From a bacterium (lineage in GTDB: Bacteria > UBP7 > UBA6624), in the NCBI GenBank assembly GCA_014384545.1, contig JACNFQ010000071.1, positions 1 to 9,556 of the forward strand: a stretch of 9,556 nucleotides of DNA, given 5' to 3'. The notes below the pieces were generated by a model. It made no database searches and had not been told where the DNA came from. It was given only the letters and a program-made list of their open reading frames with translations. Within the stretch, counting starts at the first letter, position 1. Each line of letters opens with the position of its first letter. Of this stretch, positions 1 to 8,300 are shown piece by piece. The translations under genes and the position numbers were made by a program.

Positions 1-623
1 TGACTAAGGGTCAGGTCTCGGCAACTTCGGAAACGGACGCCATCAGTAAGACAGGTAATAAGAGAGAACTCCCTCAAGTTGATTTGGCCTCCTTAGCGAT
101 TCAAGCCGGAGCCAACTTTGTCGCTCGTTCTTTTTCAGGTGCCCCCAAGCAACTCATCCCTCTTCTCCAAGCGGCTCTCGCTTTTGAGGGCACAGCTATC
201 TTGGATGTCATTAGCCCCTGTATTACCTTCAACAACCATGAAGGGAGTTTTCGCTCTTTTCCCTATGTAATGGAGCACAGACAAGAGCTCCATAGTCTGG
301 ACTTTGTCCCCCACTTCCAACCCTTAGAGGAGGTAGACCTAAGTGAAGGGTCCTATAGAGATGTCTTACTTCACGACGAATCTACCCTAAGGCTAAGAGC
401 GGTTGGGAGCGAATACAACCCCCATTCTCGCGTCGGTGCCCTTCGTGCCATTTCGGATGCCTCCAAGAACAAAGAGCACCTTATGGGTCTCCTATATATC
501 AACACCGAACGCCCGTCTCTGGCTGCCACCAAGAACATGGTCAATATCCCCCTTGCCCATCTACAAGAGAGAGATCTCCGCCCCTCTAGAGAGACACTCC
601 AACACACATTGCAGTCCCTTTGA
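1..623 (+). CDS. korB: 2-oxoacid (probably 2-oxoglutarate):ferredoxin oxidoreductase, beta subunit, 5'-truncated by the window edge
   Basis: The frame is open from base 3 to the TGA at 621-623, giving the last 206 residues; the start and the thiamine-pyrophosphate GDGD region lie outside the window. The visible part begins with TKGQVSATS, close to the TKGQ-S-TS segment of KorB proteins. It continues through a GANFVARSFSG block and a DVISPCITFN block, both characteristic of the family. The C-terminal extension (LHDESTLRLRAV, LLYINTERPS, NIPLAHL) resembles the long KorB type found with KorA, not the short archaeal beta subunits. The enzyme interconverts 2-oxoglutarate plus CoA with succinyl-CoA, CO2 and reduced ferredoxin in the cytoplasm, in the oxidative or reductive TCA direction. 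KorA would be expected upstream. Its stop overlaps the TTG start of the next gene. The family call is firm; 2-oxoglutarate rather than another 2-oxoacid is inferred from similarity of this tail. Confidence 0.88.
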   Translation, partial: TKGQVSATSETDAISKTGNKRELPQVDLASLAIQAGANFVARSFSGAPKQLIPLLQAALAFEGTAILDVISPCITFNNHEGSFRSFPYVMEHRQELHSLDFVPHFQPLEEVDLSEGSYRDVLLHDESTLRLRAVGSEYNPHSRVGALRAISDASKNKEHLMGLLYINTERPSLAATKNMVNIPLAHLQERDLRPSRETLQHTLQSL

Positions 624-1519
624 AGCGACCCCTAGTTAGCCGCATCTTTCAACTCGATTCGGGTCGTTTGCGTGCCGGTTGGAGAGCCCTTCTCTTTTTC
701 ATCTTTTCGGCAGGCTTAGCATCACTCTTTCTTGGTCTTTTTGATTCTCTCTCCCCCTTCGTTAGGAAGCCGTTCTTTATTGAGGGGTCGTTGCTCTTGT
801 TAACTGTTCTCCTTTCTGAAAGTGCATTCCGATGGTTGGATGGAGAGGGCACTTTAGGGCTTCTCCCTACCCTCCAAAAGATTAAAGAGGGGTTTAAGGG
901 GGTTCTTTGGGGTGGGGGTTCTTTACTTCTATCGGCCCTACCGGCACTCCTATTGGGGGCAATTTCCCCCGGGGATGGTCTGGCAGAACGGCTCGCCTCT
1001 TCTTTTACTCTAACGGGTGCCTTCCTTCTATTCACGATAGCAGCCTTGATGGAGGAAGTAGTCTTCAGGGGCTACGTCTTTCGTACTTTAGCCAAGGGAA
1101 TCACAATCTGGGGCGCTATGGCGATCTCTGCTTTCCTTTTTAGTTTCGTCCATTGGGCACAAGTGGCAGGAAACCCGCCCGTTCTATTTGGCTTATTCGC
1201 CACCAATGTTCTTTTGGCTGGTTGGTGGATGGGAAGGCTCTATATCCGTACAGGGAACTTGTGGATGGCGTGGTGGGCGCACATGGCTTGGAACTACACC
1301 CAAGGGACTGTATTAGGTGTCGCTGTTTCAGGCACAGGAATAGGGAGTGGAGATCGTGCTTCCACCCTTTCGGGATTGGTCCTACTGACAGGTGGAGATA
1401 TTGGGATTGAGGCGAGTATTCCTGGTTTGTTCGTTCTCATCGCTTTGGTGTGGTGGGAAGAACGCCTCGCATTCAAAGCAGATAGGACACCTAAAGCGTC
1501 GTCACTTTCTCATCCGTAA
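620..1519 (+). CDS. CPBP-family (CAAX-like) intramembrane metalloprotease
   Basis: A 299-residue, strongly hydrophobic protein with about eight likely membrane segments and a basic N-terminus. All three catalytic motifs of the CPBP/Abi (Rce1-like) family are present in order: EEVVFRG at residues 145-151 (E145, E146, R150), FSFVH with F174 and H178, and HMAWN with H221 and N225. It is therefore expected to be an active glutamate-type intramembrane endopeptidase in the cytoplasmic membrane. Substrates of bacterial members are mostly unknown; some act in bacteriocin immunity or maturation and others in signalling. The TTG start shares TTGA with the korB stop. There is no Shine-Dalgarno sequence in front of it, so expression probably depends on translational coupling to korB. 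A later TTG at 668 would remove the conserved RAGWRALLF approach to the first helix, so 620 is preferred. The 3' end overlaps the convergent wbpA gene by 29 bp. Nothing here identifies its substrate. Confidence 0.9.
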   Translation: MKRPLVSRIFQLDSGRLRAGWRALLFFIFSAGLASLFLGLFDSLSPFVRKPFFIEGSLLLLTVLLSESAFRWLDGEGTLGLLPTLQKIKEGFKGVLWGGGSLLLSALPALLLGAISPGDGLAERLASSFTLTGAFLLFTIAALMEEVVFRGYVFRTLAKGITIWGAMAISAFLFSFVHWAQVAGNPPVLFGLFATNVLLAGWWMGRLYIRTGNLWMAWWAHMAWNYTQGTVLGVAVSGTGIGSGDRASTLSGLVLLTGGDIGIEASIPGLFVLIALVWWEERLAFKADRTPKASSLSHP

Positions 1520-2807
1520 TACCCCAAGTTAGAGTGGTGCCCCTCGTATCAAGGAATCTTCTTGAAGACGCCACCAATGCTGGCACCTGAAAAACTGTGT
1601 GGTCTACCGCCAGAATGACCAAGTCATACGTGGCTATCTCTTCCAAGGGCACAGATTGTTTCTCCTCGGTTTCCACTGCAAGGAAAGGGACGAAGGGATC
1701 ATGATATTCCACTTGACCAACCTCCTCCTTCAATAAGGAAAGGAGTGAAAGAATGGGCGATTCTCGCCAATCCTCCACATCTTTCTTATAGGAGACGCCC
1801 AAGACCAAGACAGAGGCATCTTCTCTCTTCAATTCTGTCTGCTCCAAGATGAGGCATACCTTCTTGACCACGAAGGCGGGCATCTCTTCATTTGAAGCGA
1901 TAGCCACAGGAATGATTCTTGAAAAAAAGCCCACTTCTTTCCCTTTCCAATCCAAGTAGTGGGGGTCAATCGCGATGCAATGCCCCCCCACGCCAGGACC
2001 CGGGCGAAAGGGCATAATGCCAAAGGGTTTTGTAAAAGCACCAGCCAAAACCTCCCACACATCCAACTCTAAGGCTTCACACATTTGAGCCATCTCATTC
2101 ACCAAGCCGATATTGACAGAACGAAAGGTGTTCTCAAAGAGTTTCGCCATCTCGGCGGCTTCTGCAGTTGACAAGGGGACGACTTCATCTACGAAACGCT
2201 CATAAAACGCAACCGCAAGCTCCAAGGAATCCCCATTCACACCCCCCACAAGTTTGGGGGTGTTGCCGATATCGTACTCTCTGTTCCCGGGGTCAACCCG
2301 TTCGGGCGAAAACGCTACGAATAGGTTCTCTTCTAAACAGAGACCTGCTCCTTGTAAGAGTGGCAAGAAAACCTCCTTAGTGGTGCCGGGGTATGTCGTA
2401 CTTTCTAGAACGACAAGCAGGTTTGCCTTTCCCCACTTTTGAATCGTTCTAGCAGCGACCTCAACCGCCCCCAAATCAGGAGTATTCCCTTCACCCAACG
2501 GGGTCGGTACAGCGACTAGAACGACATCAGAATCCGTGAGGGCTGAACGCTCTGTGGTGGCACGAAACCGACCCGTAGAAAGAGCCTCTGCCAGCCGTTT
2601 TGAGGAAATCCCTTCCACATGACTCATTCCTTTGTTCAATCCTTCCACTGTTCGGGGCGAAATATCGAGCCCCACAACATCCATGCCCGCTTCCGCGGCA
2701 TGGAGGGCTAAGGGTAAGCCCACATACCCCATCCCCATCACAACGACACGACCCTCTTCCCTTAGTCGGGACAGGAGAGCTGTTTTGGCACTTTGGGGTT
2801 GATTCAT
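1491..2807 (-). CDS. wbpA: UDP-N-acetyl-D-glucosamine 6-dehydrogenase (WbpA-type nucleotide-sugar dehydrogenase)
   Basis: 438 residues, the normal length for the family. It opens with an NAD-binding Rossmann motif, GMGYVG, at 25-30. The NAD domain includes VAVPTPLGEG (98-107) and ESTTYPGTT (135-143). The central domain contains AKLFENTFRSVNIGLVNE with likely catalytic K222 and N226. The catalytic cysteine is C277 in GPGVGGHCIAIDPHYL. The C-terminal UDP-binding domain carries LGVSYKKDVEDWRESP (336-351) and YHDPFVP (368-374). The GGHCIAIDP form and ESTTYPGTT favour the UDP-GlcNAc 6-dehydrogenase branch over UDP-glucose dehydrogenase, which usually has GGSCFPKD. The reaction is the NAD-dependent two-step oxidation of C6 to UDP-GlcNAc uronate, a precursor for surface polysaccharide or lipopolysaccharide sugars. 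ATG lies 15 nt after the acs stop. The spacer is pyrimidine-rich with no Shine-Dalgarno, so translation is probably coupled to acs. No other sugar genes are in the window. UDP-ManNAc dehydrogenase is the main alternative. Confidence 0.87.
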   Translation of the reverse strand: MNQPQSAKTALLSRLREEGRVVVMGMGYVGLPLALHAAEAGMDVVGLDISPRTVEGLNKGMSHVEGISSKRLAEALSTGRFRATTERSALTDSDVVLVAVPTPLGEGNTPDLGAVEVAARTIQKWGKANLLVVLESTTYPGTTKEVFLPLLQGAGLCLEENLFVAFSPERVDPGNREYDIGNTPKLVGGVNGDSLELAVAFYERFVDEVVPLSTAEAAEMAKLFENTFRSVNIGLVNEMAQMCEALELDVWEVLAGAFTKPFGIMPFRPGPGVGGHCIAIDPHYLDWKGKEVGFFSRIIPVAIASNEEMPAFVVKKVCLILEQTELKREDASVLVLGVSYKKDVEDWRESPILSLLSLLKEEVGQVEYHDPFVPFLAVETEEKQSVPLEEIATYDLVILAVDHTVFQVPALVASSRRFLDTRGTTLTWGITDEKVTTL

Positions 2808-2822
2808 CGGGGGAAGGGCATC

Positions 2823-4796
2823 CTAAACGCTTCCCTTTTTGTGGTCTCTTGACGCGAGAAGGGAGTCAATAACGGCCGGATCAGCCAATGTACTGGTGTC
2901 ACCAAACCCATCCTTTTCTCCTTTAGCAATCAATCTAAGTATGCGTCTCATGATCTTTCCAGAACGCGTCTTGGGAAGAGCTGGTGCCCAATGGATGGTC
3001 TCAGGAGCAGCGAAGGGACCGATCTCTTCTCTTACATGCACAACGAGTTCTTTCTTGAGTTCTTCGCTATATTCCTCATCTGCCATCAAAGTAACGAAGG
3101 CATAGATGCCCTCACCTTTTATGGGGTGGGGAAACCCCACTACGGCTGCCTCAGTCACGGCGGGATGACTCACCAAGGCTGATTCCACCTCGGCTGTTCC
3201 CATGCGGTGCCCCGATATATTCAAGACATCATCCACCCGTCCTGTAATCCAGTAATAACCATCCTTATCCCTACGACAACCATCGCCCGTAAAGTAATAC
3301 CCAAGTTGGGGTCTAAAGTAAACCTCTTCATACCGCTTATGGTCACCATAGATCGTTCGAGCCATACCTGGCCATGCCCTCTTCATCGCTAAGAGACCCT
3401 CCGTGGCTCCTTCCAGTTCTTTCCCTCTTTGACTATCTAAGAGAACAGGTTCAATGCCAAAGTAAGGGAGAGTTGCAGAACCCGGTTTTAGGGGCGTAGC
3501 CCCAGGTAATGGCGAAATCATGATACCCCCTGTCTCTGTTTGCCACCAAGTATCTACGATAGGGCATCTAGATTCGCCCACAACCTCAAAATACCACCGC
3601 CACGCTTCGGGGTTTATGGGCTCCCCCACCGAACCCAACAGTCGCAATGTAGAGCGGTCCCGTGTCGTTACAAACTCATCCCCCTCTGCTTCTAGGGCAC
3701 GAATAGCAGTAGGCGCAGTATAGAAAACAGTCACTTTGTGGCGAGCCACCACATCCCAAAACCGACCTGCATCTGGCCATGTAGGAATACCTTCAAACAT
3801 CACAGTCGTTGCCCCATTCAATAGAGGTCCATAAACGATATAGGAATGACCTGTGATCCACCCAATATCGGCTGTACACCAGTAGATATCTTCTTCGCGG
3901 TGGTCAAAGATATCCCTAAATGTAGCCCCAGCAAAAACCATATACCCACCCACTGTATGAAGAACACCTTTCGGTTTTCCTGTACTACCACTCGTATAGA
4001 GAATGAAATGGGGATCCTCTGCATCTAACCAGACTGGAGCGCAATGGGTCGTTTGTGCTTGGCAAATATCGTTCCAAGAAATGTCTCGACCTTCAACCCA
4101 AGAGTGTTCTTCTCCTAACCTTTCTAGTACAACGCATCTCTCCACCTGAAACCCCGATGCCGAACAGATGTCGATCGCCTTATCTGAAATCCCCTTTAAG
4201 TCAATCTTTTTTTTCCCCCTCATCGTCCCATCTGCGGTCAAGAGCACCCGTGAATCGGCATCGATAATTCGTTGTGCCAACGCCTCGGCAGAAAAACCCC
4301 CAAAGACGACACTATGGACAGCACCGATGCGCGCACAAGCCAAGACAGCGATGGCAAGCTCGGGAACCATAGGCATATAAAACGCAACCGTATCCCCTTT
4401 CTTTACACCTAACGCTTTTAGCCCATTGGCAAATCGACAGACTTCCTCATGGAGCTCTTTGTAGGTCAGTGACCTTCTTTCTTGAGGGTCATTCCCTTCC
4501 CAAATAATCGCCTTCTTATTCCCTCTTTTCACCAGATGTCTGTCTAAACAGTTGTAGGCGATATTCGTCTTTCCACCCTTATACCAGTTGATATCAATAG
4601 GTCCTTTCCGACGATCGATGTTCCCTTGATAAACAGACTGCCATCTCTTTTCCCAATAGTACAAAGACGCTTCCTTCGCCCAGAAGGCATCGCTATCGTC
4701 TAAGGAATCAATATGTCTTTGAAGATACGCGTCCATAGAGGAGAGTCTCGCTTTGGACCTGAACGATTCGGTGGGTGGATAGACTCTATCTCTCAA
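2823..4796 (-). CDS. acsA: Acetyl-CoA synthetase, AMP-forming
   Basis: 657 residues, typical length for Acs. It converts acetate, ATP and CoA to acetyl-CoA, AMP and pyrophosphate in the cytoplasm. Landmarks in order: the family N-terminus VYPPTESF (5-12); the adenylation P-loop motif [11 protein letters not shown] (267-277); [10 protein letters not shown] (415-424), whose W418 aligns with the tryptophan that limits the acyl pocket to acetate; [24 protein letters not shown] (501-524) with the hinge aspartate; and [12 protein letters not shown] (607-618), where K614 is the catalytic lysine acetylated by Pat-type enzymes in other bacteria. The TTG start is well supported: AGGAGGT at 4804-4810 sits 7 nt upstream, and YPP falls at the usual place. 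The start codon overlaps the stop of the SLOG gene as TTGA. An A AAA AAG heptamer occurs in frame at codons 195-197. Function is secure. Confidence 0.96.
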   Translation of the reverse strand: MRDRVYPPTESFRSKARLSSMDAYLQRHIDSLDDSDAFWAKEASLYYWEKRWQSVYQGNIDRRKGPIDINWYKGGKTNIAYNCLDRHLVKRGNKKAIIWEGNDPQERRSLTYKELHEEVCRFANGLKALGVKKGDTVAFYMPMVPELAIAVLACARIGAVHSVVFGGFSAEALAQRIIDADSRVLLTADGTMRGKKKIDLKGISDKAIDICSASGFQVERCVVLERLGEEHSWVEGRDISWNDICQAQTTHCAPVWLDAEDPHFILYTSGSTGKPKGVLHTVGGYMVFAGATFRDIFDHREEDIYWCTADIGWITGHSYIVYGPLLNGATTVMFEGIPTWPDAGRFWDVVARHKVTVFYTAPTAIRALEAEGDEFVTTRDRSTLRLLGSVGEPINPEAWRWYFEVVGESRCPIVDTWWQTETGGIMISPLPGATPLKPGSATLPYFGIEPVLLDSQRGKELEGATEGLLAMKRAWPGMARTIYGDHKRYEEVYFRPQLGYYFTGDGCRRDKDGYYWITGRVDDVLNISGHRMGTAEVESALVSHPAVTEAAVVGFPHPIKGEGIYAFVTLMADEEYSEELKKELVVHVREEIGPFAAPETIHWAPALPKTRSGKIMRRILRLIAKGEKDGFGDTSTLADPAVIDSLLASRDHKKGSV

Positions 4797-5242
4797 CGCA
4801 ATAACCTCCTAAGAAAGGACAGGGTGGTCGTGTAGATGCCCGGATCCCCCGATTCCCGTGGACCTGCGATATTTAAGACCTGGATACCCTCCCTTAAGAT
4901 CCAATCGGAAGAATCCTTAACATCATCTTCAGGTCTGACCACGAGGATTGGCTTGACCTCCTTACGGGCCATACCTAGTGTCAATGCAGTGCCCCCCGTA
5001 GGCTTCCCGCGGGTTATGACGAGGGTTCCATCACTCTCTCGCACATTCAACATCGTCCGTTCGGTATAACGACGACTCTTCGTTTCCTCTAAAGGATAGT
5101 GATCGGGGATTTTTCCATCCTCCGCTTTTCGTCCCTTAGGGCACCATCCCCCACAGGAAATCCCACTTTCCAAGGCGACATCAAGCGCCGCCCGATCCAC
5201 CCCTGTCTGCCCCCCAGAAACGATTCGTTGAATACCCACCAT
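4793..5242 (-). CDS. SLOG-superfamily protein, cpYpsA / putative molybdenum-cofactor-carrier type
   Basis: 149 residues from the ATG at 5242. It is a compact Rossmann-like protein beginning with [17 protein letters not shown], the nucleotide-binding glycine loop of the circularly permuted YpsA (cpYpsA) branch of the SLOG superfamily. Other family signatures follow: [39 protein letters not shown], the second loop PTGGTALT, and [12 protein letters not shown] near the end. Related proteins are annotated as putative molybdenum carriers, since a cyanobacterial homologue binds molybdenum cofactor; other SLOG members bind nucleotide-derived ligands. The true ligand here is unknown. An in-frame TTG at 5278 would add 12 residues but lies in the T-tract of the preceding terminator, so ATG 5242 is chosen; neither start has a Shine-Dalgarno. 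The TGA stop overlaps the acs TTG start, so the two genes are probably translationally coupled. No molybdenum-enzyme gene is seen nearby. Confidence 0.85.
   Translation of the reverse strand: MVGIQRIVSGGQTGVDRAALDVALESGISCGGWCPKGRKAEDGKIPDHYPLEETKSRRYTERTMLNVRESDGTLVITRGKPTGGTALTLGMARKEVKPILVVRPEDDVKDSSDWILREGIQVLNIAGPRESGDPGIYTTTLSFLRRLLR
4804..4810 (-). promoter_or_regulatory. Shine-Dalgarno that supports the TTG start of acsA
   Basis: AGGAGGT lies inside the 3' end of the SLOG gene, with 7 nt between it and the TTG at 4794-4796. This strong site decides in favour of the non-ATG start. It also means acs can be initiated independently as well as by termination-reinitiation from the upstream gene. 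Confidence 0.85.
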
Positions 5243-5249
5243 ATGAACT

Positions 5250-5278
5250 AGTCTAGTGGATGGGTTCAATCTAACCAA
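5250..5278 (-). promoter_or_regulatory. Possible promoter of the SLOG-acs-wbpA operon, giving a leaderless mRNA
   Basis: On the minus strand TTGGTT (5273-5278) and TAGACT (5250-5255) are separated by 17 nt. They match the sigma-70 hexamers at 3/6 and 4/6 positions. The A of the ATG at 5242 lies 8 nt beyond the -10, so transcription could start at the start codon itself. This fits the absence of a Shine-Dalgarno but is a weak match; readthrough of the terminator is the alternative source of transcription. Confidence 0.3.
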
Positions 5279-5308
5279 AAAAAAGGGGGCGGGAATTCAC
5301 CCGCCCCC
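5277..5308 (-). terminator. Intrinsic terminator of the S8 lipoprotein gene
   Basis: Read on the minus strand, a perfect 9-bp stem GGGGGCGGG / CCCGCCCCC (5300-5308 and 5285-5293) with a 6-nt loop is followed by eight T residues (5277-5284). It begins 24 nt after the protease stop codon. On the plus strand the stem is followed by only four A residues and no T-tract, so it works in one direction only. It separates the protease from the SLOG-acs-wbpA operon. Confidence 0.95.
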
Positions 5309-5332
5309 AAAAGGACCGTTCCTGCTCTAAAC

Positions 5333-8300
5333 TTAGAGGAACTTGCCACAAGCGATATGGATTTCACCAGAGGGATTTTCAGCAGCAGAGAAAGGTTGGA
5401 AAGTGGCATCCAAAACAGGTGTGCCGGTATCTACAGAGTATACATTCACCAACCAGTTTGCAGCACTCGTATTTCCTCCCTCGCCGGTCGCTGTAATGAC
5501 TTCATCAAAGCCATCACCATCCAAGTCGCAAGCCATCACCTGAATCTCCATGTTGGGATTGAGGAAACTGTTATAAGGCTGCCAAGACGAAACCAAAGAG
5601 TTTCCATCTAGGTCATTCACTTTGACCATACCTGAACTCCCAATCCCTTGAGCGACTACGATTTGATCATAATTATCCGTGAAATGACCCACGGCGATGT
5701 GCACTTCACCATCAGGGTTGTTCCCTAAGTTGTAGGGATACCACTCTGTAAGAGCTGCGCGTGTACGCGTTAAACAGGCGATACCTGAATCAACATCCCA
5801 CGTTGTACACATCTCTTTTATAGCGACACTATTCCGTCCATCATCTCCATGTACGAGGACGATTTCATCATCTCCATCTCTATCGTAATCGGCGAATGCA
5901 GGATGCACCTCGTTACTGTAATATCGACCCCAAGGCATTTGGTCAGTGGCGTCACAAATCGCATCGTCAAGGGTTAGGCAAGGGCGATAGTAAGTCGTAA
6001 TGAGGTCGGTCTCCGGACGCATCGTCTTCGTGCCTGGAACGAATTCAAAGAATGAACAAGACGCTGCACCCCTCTCACCTGTACAGGCGACGATTTCCCC
6101 GACACCATCACCATCAGGATCACCCACATCAATCATGATCTCGCCATTGGGGTTGTTCCCATTGAAATAGGGCTGTTCCCGAGCCAACTCGGCACCGGTG
6201 CTATCAAAGACCTTGAAATAAGAGGTACCGCCGTAACCATCACCAATGACAATCTCGTCCCAACCGTCACCTGTCAAATCACCCGCAGCGATGTGGGCTT
6301 GCCCCAATTCGCCGGGCCAATACCATGCACGCTGGGAGAGAACTTCATCACCTACGCTCTCAAATATCTTGAAGTATGAATCGGTAGCAACCCCATTCTG
6401 ACCCGTTGCGACCAAGAGCCGTTGGGTATCATTCACTGCAAAACTCTCTACTTCCTTCACCGAAGGACTACCCACGGTGCTGGTGTATTGAATGTGAAGA
6501 ACGTTATAAGGGTGCAAATCTCTGGTCAAGAAATCGACCCACGTGTCATCGTCAGCTTCCGATAGGGAGCCGATCCAGTTATAAGACTCTTCATTGAGTT
6601 TACCTGTACAAGTAGCGGGTGTAGGGCCGACCTCTCGGATACCCACATAGACATTAGCCGCCCAAGTACCACCACCACCAAACACACTGGGCAATATGCG
6701 TACACGCACCACATTCAAACCATTCGCATTCATATCAAATGCGATGCAGGTTGGTGATATCGCTGCCCATTCTGTCACTTCGCTCCCATCAATGGCGTTC
6801 GCAGCTGTCCCACCTGTCCCATCACCATAAGCAGAATAGACGAGCTGGTTATCTGTCGTCTGACCTACAAAAGTGGTAGCATTCGTTCCACCCGAAATTG
6901 AGTTACCTGCTAAATCGGTTATCGCTGCACCGCCCGTGATCGTATAAGTGGTAGAAAGCGCTTGGTTCCAAGTAATAAAGGTCACACGCGTACCCTCAGG
7001 TGCCATTTTGACTTCACGAAGCCTCCAGTTGTCAGGTGAAAGTGTCCAGTTCGCTTCAACGATAACCGTTGCAGGGTCTAACGGCTCGTCAAAGAAAAGA
7101 TCAAAACTGTTTTGACTTGTAGAGAGAGCACTTACGATATTCGGTGCCGTCGTATCACCTGCAATGGCACCCAATGTGTTCAAATAAGTAGGCACCCCCG
7201 GCGTTACGGAACAAGCAGCATCACCGGTGTGGTCCACAGCTGTCTTGATAATCTCGTTCTTCACAACGGGCGCCAAATTCGCCGTCCCCGCGTGATGATG
7301 AGCTTCATAGGCTAAGGCCGCAGCACCAGCAACGACAGCAGCTGCAACCGAAGTGCCAAACTTCCTGCCGTACAGATCGGTAGTAACACCATCCCAATCC
7401 GTTGATACCATTTGGTTCGCGGGTGAGCCACCTTCTCCACCATCGGCAAAGATATCAACGCTGGCTCCATAGTTTGAGTAGGAAGCCCGACAAGCCACCT
7501 GGGGCGTCTCAATGCCACCTTGGGCTGCCCCTACATTCAGAGCCTCGTCGTATGCGCCTGGGAAGTGAGAGATTGTCGAGCCATCATTGCCAGCACTGGC
7601 GACAACCAAGGCACCCCGTTCCCAAGCATACTTCACGGCATCGTGGAGAAGAGTTGTATCTGCCTCCGTTTGGGCGGGAACGAGAATCACATCCGCTCCG
7701 TTGTTTGTTGCCCACACAATCCCTTCTGCAATAGCATCCGTACTCGCCAAACCACAAGGGGGAATCGCACGGACTGCCAACAGTCCTGCATGGTTCCAAG
7801 AGCCCCCAGCAACACCAACAGCATTGTTCGTTTGTGCACCTAGAAGCCCAGCAACATAGGTCCCGTGACCATAGTTGACTGAATCTCCTGGGGCACAAGT
7901 AGCAGAGATTTCGGTGGGATCAGTATCTCCATCAACGATATCCGTACCGCCGCCATAGACACCCGCCAGATCGGCATGGGTAATGTCAATGCCCGAATCG
8001 ACAAATGCAATCGTTGTTTGTGCCAATCCCGTCACACTGTTCCAAGCGCCCTCAAAGTCGTGGTGCGTTGCCTTATATTGCCATTGGTCTGTGTAAAAGG
8101 TATCGTTGGGGACTGCAGAAACAGTCAAACCTGCAACGGGTTCGGCAATCTCAACACCCACCAAACCCAAGAAGGAACTCGTCCCTTCCTTCAAAGAGAT
8201 CCCCGCGGGCAATCCGACAGACCACCATCCTTCAAGAGGAGAGTGCTCTAATGTTCCTCCTATTGAAGTGACAGCGATCCTAGCTTCGGATTCGGTACCC

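Noticed and set aside
1-623. korB as a pseudogene starting at an internal TTG (84)
   Set aside because: The frame is open to the left edge of the window and encodes conserved KorB sequence upstream of that codon, so it is simply cut by the window.
649-1035. 128-residue open frame on the minus strand opposite the CPBP protease
   Set aside because: It is very rich in Arg, Lys, Ser and Pro, has no ribosome-binding site and lies wholly inside a gene with intact catalytic motifs.
1491-2807. UDP-glucose 6-dehydrogenase
   Set aside because: The active-site cysteine motif GGHCIAIDP and the ESTTYPGTT segment fit the UDP-GlcNAc/UDP-ManNAc dehydrogenase branch better.
5243-5278. Longer SLOG protein starting at the TTG at 5278
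   Set aside because: That codon overlaps the terminator T-tract, has no Shine-Dalgarno, and the added 12 residues precede the normal family N-terminus.
7402-7898. Several 90-110 residue open frames on both strands in the peptidase-domain region
   Set aside because: All overlap the S8 domain coding sequence in other frames and show Cys/Arg/Ser-rich composition typical of out-of-frame translation.
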